Shown here in pieces: positions 1 to 10,378 of a stretch of DNA of 64,000 bases; position 1 is the stretch's first letter, and each line of letters begins with the position of its first letter. Source of the stretch: Scilla litardierei (lineage: Eukaryota > Streptophyta > Magnoliopsida > Asparagales > Asparagaceae); the NCBI GenBank assembly GCA_030789695.1, contig CM061139.1, forward strand, positions 2,495,878-2,559,877. The letters run 5' to 3'. Below the pieces are notes generated by a model, which saw only the letters and a list, made by a program, of their open reading frames with translations, was not told where the DNA came from and did not search any database. The position numbers were made by a program, and so were the translations under genes.

Positions 1-1683
1 GTGGCCGGAGGAAGGTGATGTTGGCGGTGGGTCGAAGGGGAAGAAGAGGGAGGGTTTGCTTGGGGAGGCGCGTGGAGAAGGGGCTGTCGGAGCTTAGGGG
101 AGGGATGCGGCAATGTTTGCTTGAGTTTGGGAACGCTGTGGGTCCGTAGTGGTGTGAAGTGGCAAGAAAGAGGATGGTGTTGTCGTGGGCATTCCCCGAC
201 GTCAGAGAGGGTAGAGCGAGGTGCTAACTGTGGTTGCGAAGTAGGCACGGACGGTGAGAGTCTGACGCGAGTTGTTAGTGATGGCGGATGCTTTGAGGCT
301 GTCGATGTAGTAGAGGAGGGGAACGGTGAGTCTACAGCTAAGGTGGCATCGGTGGCGAGGTAGTCGGTGAGGCAGTGGCACGGTGGGCACCGGAGGAAGG
401 AGGAATGAGGGAGGTCAGGGTGTTGAGGTGGCATGAGGTTGCAGAAAGAACATGGGAGGGTGCATGGGTCGTCAGAGAAGGTGGTCGGTGGGTTTTCTTC
501 GTCGTGGAGAAGAGAGGGAGTGAGGGGGTTGTTTGGAGGTTGTCAGAGACGAAGGGTCGAGGGGAGGCATTCGCAGGTGGCGAGGAAGGACGGGATCGGG
601 GCTTGGGCTTAGGTTTTAGCGAGAGTACGCTGCATGATTTATGAAGGGAAGAGGGGAAGTTTGAAGGATAACGTGGGGGAGAGGGCAGTTGCAATATTGT
701 TGAGATTTAATGGGGGAACATTGGGATACTTACGATTTTTGGGCTTGATTGTAGGGGAAAATAGGGAACGTGGGTTCCTGTGAGTAGGGGACGTGGGGTA
801 AGGAGAGATCGTGGCTCTTTCCTCCTTTGATTTGTTTGGTTTGAAACAGGTAAAATCATATATGAAGAACAAAAGTAAGGACGTTGGGACTCGTTGCGAG
901 AATCTTGGAAAGGTATGATATGATATTACCCACAACATGACCAGGTAAAAGAATCAGTCATTACGATTGTTAAGATAATATAAGATTGGAATAATTATTT
1001 TAGACTTATTGGTTATGATAATAAATTTGGTTACGATTTGATTTGATTTAATAAATCCGTTTAGTTATATATTTGGATTTATTTAAGATTTAATAATTAA
1101 GATATGATTTAGAAAAATCAATTAGGTGTGGATATTGGATATGTGAATCGGTTTAGTTAGGGGAATTGGATTCATTGGATTTTAGATTAGATTTATTAGT
1201 ATTACGATTAGGACTTATTAAGATGATGAGATCAATTCGGTTAAGACATATGATTCATTAAGATCAAAATCTGATTTAGAAAATCATTTTAGTTAAAATA
1301 TTGGAGAATCGATTTAGTTAGGATATTTTTAATAGATCTAGGAAGATTGGTTCAGTTGCGTTTTGATTAAGAAATCGACATTAAGATCTTTAAATTGTCG
1401 GTTTAGATTTGATCAAGATATTAAAACTTATTAGGATGGATCAGATTTGGAAGAAGTAAATTTTAAGACGATCCAGTTATTACGGTCTTGCCCCTGCAAT
1501 CAACGTCAACTCAAAGTTATAAAGAAGATACTAATGTGATCGCGGAGTCGCGAGGATCACAAATAAGGGATCCGATCACGAGTTCGAGCTCGGGGAAAAA
1601 TAATAATAAAGTTATGTTGCAATTACTCAAATAATCAATTTATATACGTACGAAATATGTACGAATAGAAACAAGTCGTTACA
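1..1683 (-). mobile_element. Partial LTR of a chromovirus-like Ty3-gypsy element (G), cut by the window edge
   Basis: The block ends on the plus strand with GTCGTTACA at 1683, the terminus also seen in elements A and the solo LTR at 59763-63129. It is followed directly by a PPT complement and the sequence typical of the 3' end of this superfamily, so the element runs on the minus strand. The first 700 bases are GC- and purine-rich, like the GC-rich middle of the solo LTR around 61720-62100; 940-1500 is AT-rich. Open frames in the GC-rich part (for example 121-363 and 338-694) are compositional and match no family I recognise. The other LTR terminus lies outside the window. Confidence 0.75.
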
Positions 1684-1696
1684 TCCTACCCACCTT
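1684..1696 (-). other. Polypurine tract of element G
   Basis: Read on the minus strand this is AAGGTGGGTAGGA, immediately before the LTR terminus TGTAACG. This is the position of the plus-strand primer in Ty3-gypsy elements. Elements A (6844-6856) and B (16065-16077) have matching tracts in the same place. Confidence 0.8.
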
Positions 1697-2020
1697 ATAA
1701 GAATTCCGTCCTCGGAATTTCTTAAGTTGGGTAAGGAGCAAGGAAACACTTGAAAGACAAAAATGGCTATAGAAGAAAGCAAGAGATATATCTAAAATGA
1801 GACAAAGCAAATTTAAGCGCATTTATGATATGAATCATCAAATGCGATGGTAGGACAGGGTTCAGACTACATCATTCGTCACAGGCTCGTTATCCCTAGC
1901 TTCCTCGGTGACCATAGAGTAAGTTTGGCGCCGACTGTGTTTGGGCTTGGCCTGTTAGGGAACTTGACGCTGAGGAGCCAGAGGTGGTCCCTATTGGGTT
2001 GATACTGACGCTACCATAGT
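1684..2020 (-). mobile_element. Internal remnant of element G, interrupted by copia insertion
   Basis: About 340 bases lie between the G LTR and the start of the copia LTR at 2021. Just inside is a hairpin with arms 1702-1708 and 1713-1719, comparable to hairpins in A and B. I see no open frame with a recognisable domain. The remainder of G should lie beyond the copia insertion, but nothing to the right in this window can be assigned to it. Confidence 0.6.
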
Positions 2021-2694
2021 TGTAAGGACCTTAGCTATGGAGAAAACACTAGAAGGGGGGTTGAATAGTGTTTAAGCAATTTAAAAAGATAGTTACACCA
2101 ATTTAAATTCCTAACCAACAAAATAGTGCGGAATAGAAATAAACCCAAAATGAAACAAATGCAAATGCAAGGATGTTTCAAGGGTTCAGATTTCCCAAGT
2201 CACTTCCCGACTTGTTCCCGATAATCCTATGTCCCTTCCACCCGGTTAACAACCGGATACTCAAGTTAGAACCCTAACTTGAGGTTTTCTTAAAACACAC
2301 TTGTAGAAACCCTACAAGTGAAATTGAAATACAATCGATTGACCTTGACTCCCACAACTTGGTAGCAAGCAAACCACTCTCACAACCCGAGAGTAAATTC
2401 AAATAACGAAAGTTATGAAATATGAAAGCAACACTTACAATCACCTATGCCTTGAAGTAGAACTTGAAGGAGAAGTGTGTTGTGTGTTGAAAGACTCTCT
2501 TGGAAGAGAGGAAAGCCCTTTCTCTTGACTGCACAAAATGCCTAGAAGATGTCTCTTTGGTTCTAGGTTGGAGAGCAAGAGATTGAAGATTGTAATTCTT
2601 AGGGCTTTAGGGTTTTTGAGAGATTTGATCTTGAGACATTTAGCAAAATGAAACTTGGAAGAATGAGTAACCTCTCAATGGAATAGTAGATGCT

Positions 2695-2705
2695 CCTTAT
2701 ATAGG
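2695..2705 (-). promoter_or_regulatory. Putative TATA box of the copia LTR
   Basis: The minus strand reads CCTATATAAGG, a good plant TATA match in the coding orientation of the element and inside its LTR, where the promoter is expected. The transcription start is inferred only. Confidence 0.5.
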
Positions 2706-2794
2706 TTTCTCAAAACCCTACAATCGAATTCAGCAAAATTGCTTTGAAATCCGTGAGAAAACTCTCAACGGATAGAATCTGAGCCCGAGACAAT

Positions 2795-3440
2795 CGACTG
2801 TTGATGAAATCACAGTCGACTGCTGCACAGTCAGATAAGGTAGGTGAAAATTCATAACGGTGACTTACCACGTGGACAGTCGACTGATGAGGCAAAGACA
2901 GTCGACTAAACCAACAGGCGACTGTAAATCCTACTACAGGCGACTGGCCATAAGATGGGTAAGTTGAAGAATTCTGAAAAACATCTGGGATAACAGGATA
3001 GACGACTGAAGAGGAGACGACAGTCGACTGTTAATCGGAACATGCGACTGTAATTCCTTCTACAGACGACTGTCAGAACCCTGAGATTTTCCAGAGAGTT
3101 GAGTCAACAAATTGGCTCACAGACAGATGACTGATGCAGCATTGACAATCGACTGTTCCAATGGACAGTCGACTGTAAATCCAACATAAGTCGACTGGCC
3201 AGAGTAATCAGAGAAATAGACTTTGGGCTAAAGATAGACAGGCGACTGATTAAAAAAACACAGTTGATTGTCACTTGGACTGGCGCCTGTGAATCATTCA
3301 TAAGTCGCATGTGGGAATTAAAGCGGAGAAGCCCAAAACTAGACTGTAAAAGTTTGTGCATAACAGGCGACTGTAGAACAAAACACATTCAACTGTTTTT
3401 GAGATAGGCGACTGTAAAACATTCACCAGTCGACTGTTAT
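2795..3440. repeat. Array of CAGTCGACTG palindromic decamers in the copia LTR
   Basis: About eighteen copies or near-copies of the perfect palindrome CAGTCGACTG occur at irregular spacing of roughly 15-60 bases. Examples are near 2813, 2877, 3020, 3163 and 3420. Common variants are CAATCGACTG, CAGGCGACTG and CAGACGACTG. The spacers are unrelated, so this is not a simple tandem repeat. A second array with the same core lies at 50139-50482 in the internal region of the same element. Confidence 0.85.
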
Positions 3441-3722
3441 AATCACTACATGCACAATCAATATAGAAATGAATTGGAATCTAAGGACGATTGATCTAAT
3501 GATGTCCTAAGACTGAAATGAAGATGTGTGTGAGATCCAATAATGTTCTTCTTCTAAGCTACATACTAGAAGAGATATAAGAAATTTACATTTGACAAAC
3601 TCTCTCTTCTATTCAATGCGTGAGCTTGAAGTCTTCATGGAGCTTCATATCACCATCTACGATCATCCAATCCATTTCATTTGCCTTCAATGATCTTTGA
3701 GTGTCATCCATTGCAAGTAGAT

Positions 3723-3927
3723 TGCAACGACCCGGTCCCCGAGATACCGGATAAGTACGAATCCGTATCAGGTATTCCCGAAGAGGCGAGTGTTACGTAG
3801 AAAGAAAGAAAATAAAAGAGTAGGAAGAACACTGCAGGTACTACGCACGTGCTGGAAAGTACAAGTAAAACTCCGTCACAGATAAAAACACTGAGAAAAT
3901 AACAAAAGTACAATATTCCATTTTATT
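3723..3927 (-). mobile_element. Left (3') LTR of element B, first segment
   Basis: This matches 18793-18997 of the right LTR with a few substitutions and stops exactly where element A begins. The bases TTATT at 3923-3927 are the target site duplicated by A. Confidence 0.9.
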
Positions 3928-5011
3928 TGTCACGCCCCGCTTCCCAAAATATGGAGGCGAAGCGTGAGAAGGTCCGCTCAGACTTGAAGCTGCAAAGCTG
4001 CAAGTCCGATAAGCGTCAATCAAATTTAAAACTGCAGGCCCTTGCAACGCGAACGAAACAAAGATAATAATAATGAAATGAGACAAAAGAAGCATCTCAG
4101 AATATCCATAAAATAAGTTTCCAACATCACAGAAAAACCACCAAGCTAAAAGTAAGAGACTAAAGGCCCAAACATGGCCAACAAAAGTACAAAGTACAAC
4201 GACGGTGCTACGCACCAACAAAACTAACAAAGGCCTAAAACAACATAAAGCTCAACAAAACTCAAAGCAAGGTCACCGGTGTCCACCAAAATCCTCCTGG
4301 CAATCATGGACTCAGACTCAGCGTCAGCGACTCATCACGTACACAGCAACGATCTCTGGCTCAGGGTCTAACATGTGACACCCAAAGAGAAAGGGGCACA
4401 TGTCAGCAAGTCTGGAAGACTTGTGCAAGTGAAACTGAAAGTACAAGTAAGAGCAACCTAGCAGTTCTAGCATGATGCAATGACATGGCAGTTTAAGTAT
4501 GAGTGCAGCAGGTAAAGAAAACAACAAGTAGCTAGCATGGCATGGCAAGTGTGGCAAGACTAATAACATTTACAAGGATTTCTCTAGTCACGTTTTCATG
4601 TCATTTGCAGAGTTTACGCCTTACAGCTGAAATGACTTTCTTTCACACTGATTGGCCGCTTAACTCCGCCCCACCCAGAGTTTACGCCTTACAGCTGCAG
4701 TTGCTGATCAGGTAGACTCCCAGCTGATTGGCCGCTTAACTCTTACCCCATCCCACGTGTATCGAGCCAGGGCCTTACCCCCGAACGGTAATGCTCGCTT
4801 CTGGATCACGAGCCAGGAAGTGTTTTTAACAAGTATGGCGTAGGGGTGCACCTAGCCAGGACAAGCAAGTACAAGTATGTAGCGTGTGCTACGAATGCAA
4901 TATTCAACTTGGATGACATGTAGAATGCGATGCATGGCAGTTAAAAGTGCGTACAGATAAGGAAAGTAAACGTGACAGTTTAGTATGCATGAACATCAAG
5001 TTTAAAGGGTG

Positions 5012-5114
5012 GATCTAGCTTCGTTGTCAAGCTAGATCAATTAGGTGACGGATCTAGTTTCGTTGTCAAACTAGATCAAATAGGCGTCTAGCCAGCTATC
5101 ATTTCACTGGCTAG
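5012..5114. other. Three consecutive hairpins in the A LTR
   Basis: Hairpin 1 has arms 5012-5021 (GATCTAGCTT) and 5029-5038 (AAGCTAGATC) with loop CGTTGTC. Hairpin 2 has arms 5051-5060 (GATCTAGTTT) and 5068-5077 (AAACTAGATC) with the same loop. Hairpin 3 has arms 5088-5095 (CTAGCCAG) and 5107-5114 (CTGGCTAG). All are perfect. The right LTR carries the same set from 11464 onward. Confidence 0.85.
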
Positions 5115-5739
5115 TCTCTTTTACGCTAAAAGCAAGGAAGTGGCCTAAAAACATGGCCCTACACAAGAGTTGGCAAGTTTCACTTGCCTGTAAGTACAAC
5201 GTCTGAGCACAGCGTCCAATGAGTCCAAGAATCACAATTATCCTACGTGCAAAGTCCACCGGCCTAAAGTCCATATTATTAATCTTGATTAGTGATTGCT
5301 AAAACATTTAAAATACTTTAAAATACTGATTTTTAGTCTTGATTAGTCATGCAATTGGGTTGGGGGTCCTAGGGGTGCAAAGCGTTACCTCAACACGACG
5401 CGAAAGCTACACCGGCGTCGGGTAGCGACGCCGGGGGTTGGAATAATAGAACGCGCTCCAAGTCCTGATTCCAAAATATATTCCTCGCTGGAAAATTCAG
5501 AGCTTCAACCGGGGCGACGGTTCCAGATTCCAAAGCTAGCACGTGCGACGACGGGCTACGACGTGCGACGACGTCGTACGCGACGAATCCTCGAAGAGCA
5601 AGCACCTAGGTGGGGCCCACAGTAGTCCTAGTGACCTTTGGGGGACCCACAATACCTCTGGAGAACTTGGGGGGCCCACGGTGGCAAGTGGTGCGACGGA
5701 TGCGGGGTTGCGACGTATGGCCATCGGTCGTACCCTAGC

Positions 5740-6170
5740 CTGACCGAGAGAGTCTCTCGGTCAGACACAGCGCACGGCGCTGTGCAGCGCTGCGGAGCGG
5801 TGCAGCAGCGGGTGCGAGGAAATCCATCGGTCGGAGCGGTCGGTCGTCTCGGTCGGGCGCTTGGGCGGGCGTTGCAACGTTGCAATGTTGCAACGCGGGG
5901 CGATGCGGGCGTGGGCATCGGTCAGACACAGCGGGCGGGCCGGTCGGGCGCTTGGGCTGCAGCGGAGCGGGGGAACGGGCGTGAGCGGGGGCGGCCATCG
6001 GTCTGACCGAGGGAATTCCTCGGTCGGACACAGCTTGGTGCGGGGGAACGATGCAGCGGCTGTGCGATGGCGCGGACGAAGCTTGGTGCGGAGGCAGCTG
6101 CCGGTCAGAGCGGGCGAACGGAGGCCGTTCTCTCGGTCGTGCGGTGGCTGAACGTCGCAACGTTGCGACG
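5740..6170. other. Palindrome cluster in the CpG-rich part of the A LTR
   Basis: There is a 25-base inverted repeat at 5740-5764 with arm CTGACCGAGAGA around a single central base. An inverted repeat with arm GCGTTGCAAC has arms 5869-5878 and 5887-5896. A foldback built on GACCGAGG/CCTCGGTC lies near 6005-6026. A perfect 18-base palindrome, CGTCGCAACGTTGCGACG, lies at 6153-6170. The phrase GGTCAGACACAGC recurs near 5758 and 5918. The set is repeated in the right LTR about 6452 bases downstream. Confidence 0.8.
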
Positions 6171-6248
6171 AATCGTCGCAACGTCCAATTTGAGTTTTGG
6201 GAGAGGCTAGGGCTAATTTCTTGCGAAAATGGGACTTGCTAGGGGTTG

Positions 6249-6258
6249 CTTATATAGT
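6249..6258 (-). promoter_or_regulatory. Putative TATA box of the left A LTR
   Basis: The minus strand reads ACTATATAAG, just upstream (in element orientation) of the CpG-rich block. The identical site is at 12701-12710 in the right (5') LTR, which would drive the element. The assignment is by position and consensus only. Confidence 0.5.
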
Positions 6259-6843
6259 ATAGGTGGGTTGACTTGGTCTAGGGCTAAATCTAATAGGATT
6301 AGAAGTTCAAAAAGATTTAAAATTTGAATTTAAACTTCTCCAACCCATTCTAGGATTTGACCTGGTCCAAATGAGCTGGAAATTGGCTCAAAAATTCTTT
6401 AAAACGTTTAAAACTCAAATAAATTTTATTTGGCCGAAATTAATTTAAAAATAAATTATTAAAAATATTATAAAACTTGTTAAAAATATAAAAGTGGTCA
6501 AATAAACTCCAAAAATTATAAAATAAATATCGTGGTGTTTGTGATGACGAATGTGAGCTAACTAAGAAGACGGATCTCAAATTCGACGTCGGATGACGAA
6601 ACTAAAAATAGAAACGTCTCCCGTCAAGAGTGAGAATCGTCACGTCTCATCGAGCAAGTTTAAATTGTGGGAAAACGACTCGAGAAACGTCGTTCCAAAT
6701 TAGTGCCATTATTTAATACTCTCAGAGACGTTCACAACGACATATCACACAAAAGTGTTCACAAACAAATATATTCTAAAATAAACACGTGCACGGCCAA
6801 AAGCACGTGCACGAAAAACGTACGCCGAAAAGTGGTCGTTACA

Positions 6844-6856
6844 TCCTCCCCACCTT
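6844..6856 (-). other. Polypurine tract of element A
   Basis: The minus strand reads AAGGTGGGGAGGA directly before the LTR terminus TGTAACGACC. A hairpin with arms 6862-6869 and 6874-6881 lies next to it. Confidence 0.85.
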
Positions 6857-9800
6857 AGAATAAAGTCCGTCCTCGGACTTTCTAATACATCTAGTCGCTC
6901 TAATAACTACCCCAAATCAAGTCACATCGTATTTCAAACCATGTATAGTCATTACAAGTGCTCATATATGCACTAGGTAGTCGAACATTATTATTACCAA
7001 CACGTATATATATACATTCACGTACGTATACACTTTTGCCTATTATAGTCCGTCAACTTCATACATGTATTTCAATCAGGTATATAAACATACATCCCTT
7101 ATATAACTGCTACTACTTACCTAAACACAAAACAATATTTCAGATACTCATATAAAGATAGCTTCACGCTCAGCCAATACAATCATCGCTCTACCTATAT
7201 GTAGCTACCTATGCACAACCATCAAGGGTATACTACCCTCTAATATTCATCCAATACCAAACATCTCAACACATATAGTCACACCATACCGTTATTGAAT
7301 CAAGTTCACTATATCTAATATACATTCACCACTACTATAATTTCACCATATATAGTCATTCAATACATGCAAATAGTTTACCATATATTCACATCACGTA
7401 CGGTCCTATAACTATATTTACGGCACGCCACATATACCATAGTCATCAATACCTATAACTAAGCACATACTTACCCGTGCGTGGTGCACACCCATACACG
7501 CTAACATTTCATTTCATACGCCAATCATACCATTATATAACTAGCACACATACACACTTAGTTTTAGCTAATACACATACGTTCACATAACAAGTCTTTG
7601 GTAAATAACTATACCACAAGACAAACACCTATAACTATATACTGGCGTAGCGACCCACAATCATGTGCGTAGCACAACCAGGCACAAACACTCCTATCCC
7701 TATACATACATCAAGCATCGTTATATTCAAGCTACAAACATACATTCAATATACTTAGAGTTTACCTACTCAAGCTTGAGTGAGACTCAATACACACATC
7801 AGGGTATTCTATATACGTAACACGGCATTCATACCTATACCAATACCACTCTTATATTTATATATATGTCTACCAATACAACCATATACATTCCATAGAT
7901 CAATCACTCTAAATATTTAGTCCGGTAATACTTACATAGTTCAATCAATTTATACACCATAATAATAATACAGACATCAGCACACGTATATTTATAATAC
8001 ACTCCCTAGTACATGCATACGTATTCATCGTATAGTCACCCATAAGTAATGTATATATCTACACCATGGCCTACTACCTATAATTAGTATACTAACACAT
8101 CCACACATGCATAATTAGGATGTGCAATAGTCGTGTATACCTCACGGTATGCACACATGCAACATCCCGCAAAAGCTAGCAATATTAATCAAAATTATAA
8201 TCCTACTACCATATGTATAACACATATATACTCAGGTAACAAAACATAACTACTTACGTCCAAGCACTATATGTATATCTACCTACGAGCACATACTCAC
8301 TCATACTAGTATATAGATCACTCAATAGGCCTACTTACTTATCTATAAGTTCACACATCATCATCACACCTAGCATATACATAGCTTTACCAATCATTTT
8401 ATTTCAACCATTATAAGTATCTCTTACCACATACACAACTTAGATATTCTAACGCTAATTCAAATATACACAAGCATCCCTAGTATAGTATATCTAACCA
8501 CTCACAAGTCTATACATTCTAACACACAAACAACTTCCTAATATTACGAATAACTCCGAGTACATATATATATATATATATCACACAATAGGCAAGCATC
8601 AATATACTATGGGGGCACGCTCATTCAAGCCCACGTACACAACTTAGGTACGTGCACAACGACACCTCACAAGGGTCCAAGGGTCTACTAACACTTAAGG
8701 GTTGGCACGGACATTGACGGACACTTAAGCCTAAGCAATAAAGAGAGGTCGAGAGCGTGACGAGGGAAGGATCGATAAGCACGAGTTCAGATAGGACGAG
8801 TACAAGGAGACAGCTTGGTTAGACGAAACATTGGCTCAATGGTGATGTTTAGGTTGAGGGAAAAGGAGGTGTAGTGATACATACATAGGATGTAGAAAAG
8901 AAGGTAGGGTAGGTGGCACATGCTAAAATACGTGAAGTCTGAAAACTGTTGTACTTTAAAATCCTCGTCTGAGAAGAATTGTTTGGGGATCGATAAAACG
9001 AGTTGTTCAAAAGTAAATCTGAGTTGAATATTCAAAATAATAGAAAATGGCCTATTGGTTTTGAAATCATTTTGAAAGGAAGTAAAATCATTTACGCGAA
9101 TATTATGGACATGGTTTAGAAAATTCTATCAGTCAGTAATTTACTAAAATGTTGACCAAAAAGTTTTGGAAAGTCAAGAATGAAATCAAGTAACGGAAAG
9201 ATTTAAACTCATGTTAAATGTTTTCAAAACTTCTAGGCTATGGAAGATTTAAAATAATCAATTTTGAAACTTCTTTTAGAAAACCATGGTTTGCCAAAAA
9301 TGAGAAACTGATTTACAAAAGGTTCTTAATGTACGAGCACAACAAGTCTGACACGGATATAAATATAATTGAAATTCAATTTGGTTTAGAAATTTTTCTA
9401 AAACGTGTATGGTGAGCGGAAAGAAAATAGTAGTAACTTAGCATAAGAATTATCAGGGTTGAATAGCAAATCTTTAAAATCAAATCAGGGAGGGTCTAAA
9501 GCAGGAAGAGGTTATGAAAATGGTAATTTTGCAAAAATCTGAAATAGTGGGAACGGCGAGCAAAACCAACTTGCTGAAATCTGAAATTCCATGTGGCTTG
9601 AAGAGTATATTAAAAGTAAACACGATGTATTATTCAAATGGCACAAATAAGAAGGAAAATTATAAATCGAATTGGACAAACGGTTCGGAATAAAATATAT
9701 GAAAAGACGACATGAGTACGAAAACATAGGCTGGGGAAAATATTATAAGCTAGAGTTCAAAATTCCGACAAACGTTTTAAAAATTTAAATCAACGAAGTA

Positions 9801-10352
9801 GTATGGGAAAGAGGAAATCGAAGAATACTTTCAGAAGATTCAGGTTTGTAACGGAGAGGGTCGAAAATTGACGACGATCGTCATGAGGCGATCTCGTGAA
9901 TCGAGGGGAGGAAATTGGTCAGGTGGTCAAAGCATACATACGTCTAGGACATGAATCAGAAAAGTCTACGGAAACTCCTACGGTTGACCAACTAAAGATT
10001 TGAAACTAAGCACTAAGACTTCCTAAGGGGCTGGACGGTAATGAAATGCGTTCAGCTTGGTCCGAGATCAATGAACCCAAGCGAACGACAAAAGGAAATT
10101 TTAGAGGTCTAGTATGGTCAGGGTTAGGCAAGGACCACTAAGGTAACTCCTACGGCGATCAATTGCTAGAAGGGGGGTCTAACTACCAATCGGAGGCTTC
10201 TAACTAGCAAGCACAGACGTCTAACTAAGTCCCTTACCACCTAGTGTCCTAAGAAATCGACTAGACTCAGGGCTTATGACTCGGATGTTGCAATTTATTT
10301 AATGGACATTCCGTTATCATCGTTGTTCCGTTAATTCGCAATTGCAAGACTG

Positions 10353-10370
10353 GACCTGCATGGGCCACCA
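10353..10370 (-). other. Putative primer-binding site of element A
   Basis: The minus strand reads TGGTGGCCCATGCAGGTC, starting eight bases inside the 5' LTR. It begins with TGG, as expected for a complement of a tRNA CCA end. The identical 18 bases sit two bases inside the 5' LTR of element B (18773-18790), although the two families share little else there. It is not the initiator-Met type (TGGTATCAGAGC) usual for plant LTR elements. I cannot assign the tRNA. Confidence 0.55.
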
Positions 10371-10378
10371 ACAAAACC

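Larger units (their letters stand above)
2021..3722 (-). mobile_element. Sire/Maximus-like Ty1-copia 3' LTR, first segment
   Basis: The LTR begins TGTAAGGACC on the plus strand at 2021 and contains the phrase ACTAGAAGGGGGG near 2050, familiar from plant copia LTRs of this type. It is interrupted at 3722 by element B; the remaining part is 21768-21875, ending ATACTCAACA. Read on the minus strand the LTR is TGTTGAGTAT...CCTTACA, about 1.8 kb, and is preceded by a PPT (21876-21889). A TATA-like box lies at 2695-2705 on the minus strand. The segment 2795-3440 is densely filled with variants of the decamer CAGTCGACTG. Confidence 0.8.
3928..6843 (-). mobile_element. Left (3') LTR of element A
   Basis: The order on the plus strand is: terminus TGTCACGCCCCGC; a duplicated 75-base block (about 4610-4760) carrying TTTACGCCTTACAGCTG; three consecutive hairpins (5012-5114); a CpG-rich part (about 5390-6200) with several palindromes; a TATA box on the minus strand (6249-6258); and an AT-rich terminal part. 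Frames open on both strands of the CpG-rich part (for example 5735-6181) follow composition and are not called as genes. Confidence 0.93.
6844..10378 (-). mobile_element. Internal region of element A, no recognisable genes
   Basis: From 6900 to about 8640 the plus strand is strongly depleted in G and built of irregular A/T/C words such as TACATA and CACATA, with an AT run near 8564-8580. From 8640 to 10378 the composition is more balanced, but all frames are short. None of the small open frames (for example 8787-9035 minus, 9218-9415 plus) resembles gag, protease, reverse transcriptase or integrase. This marks A as non-autonomous. Confidence 0.8.

Noticed and set aside
2001..2020. Primer-binding site of the copia element next to 2021
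   Set aside because: GATACTGACGCTACCATAG only loosely resembles the Met-type complement, and the PPTs on the other side show that this is the 3' LTR, where no PBS is expected.
2795..3440. CRISPR-like array of short repeats
   Set aside because: The repeat is a 10-base palindrome with irregular spacing and variable copies, in a plant LTR retrotransposon; no cas genes.
5735..6181. Arg/Pro-rich ORF of 148 codons in the A LTR
   Set aside because: Repeated in the other LTR, open on both strands through GC-rich composition, no domain.
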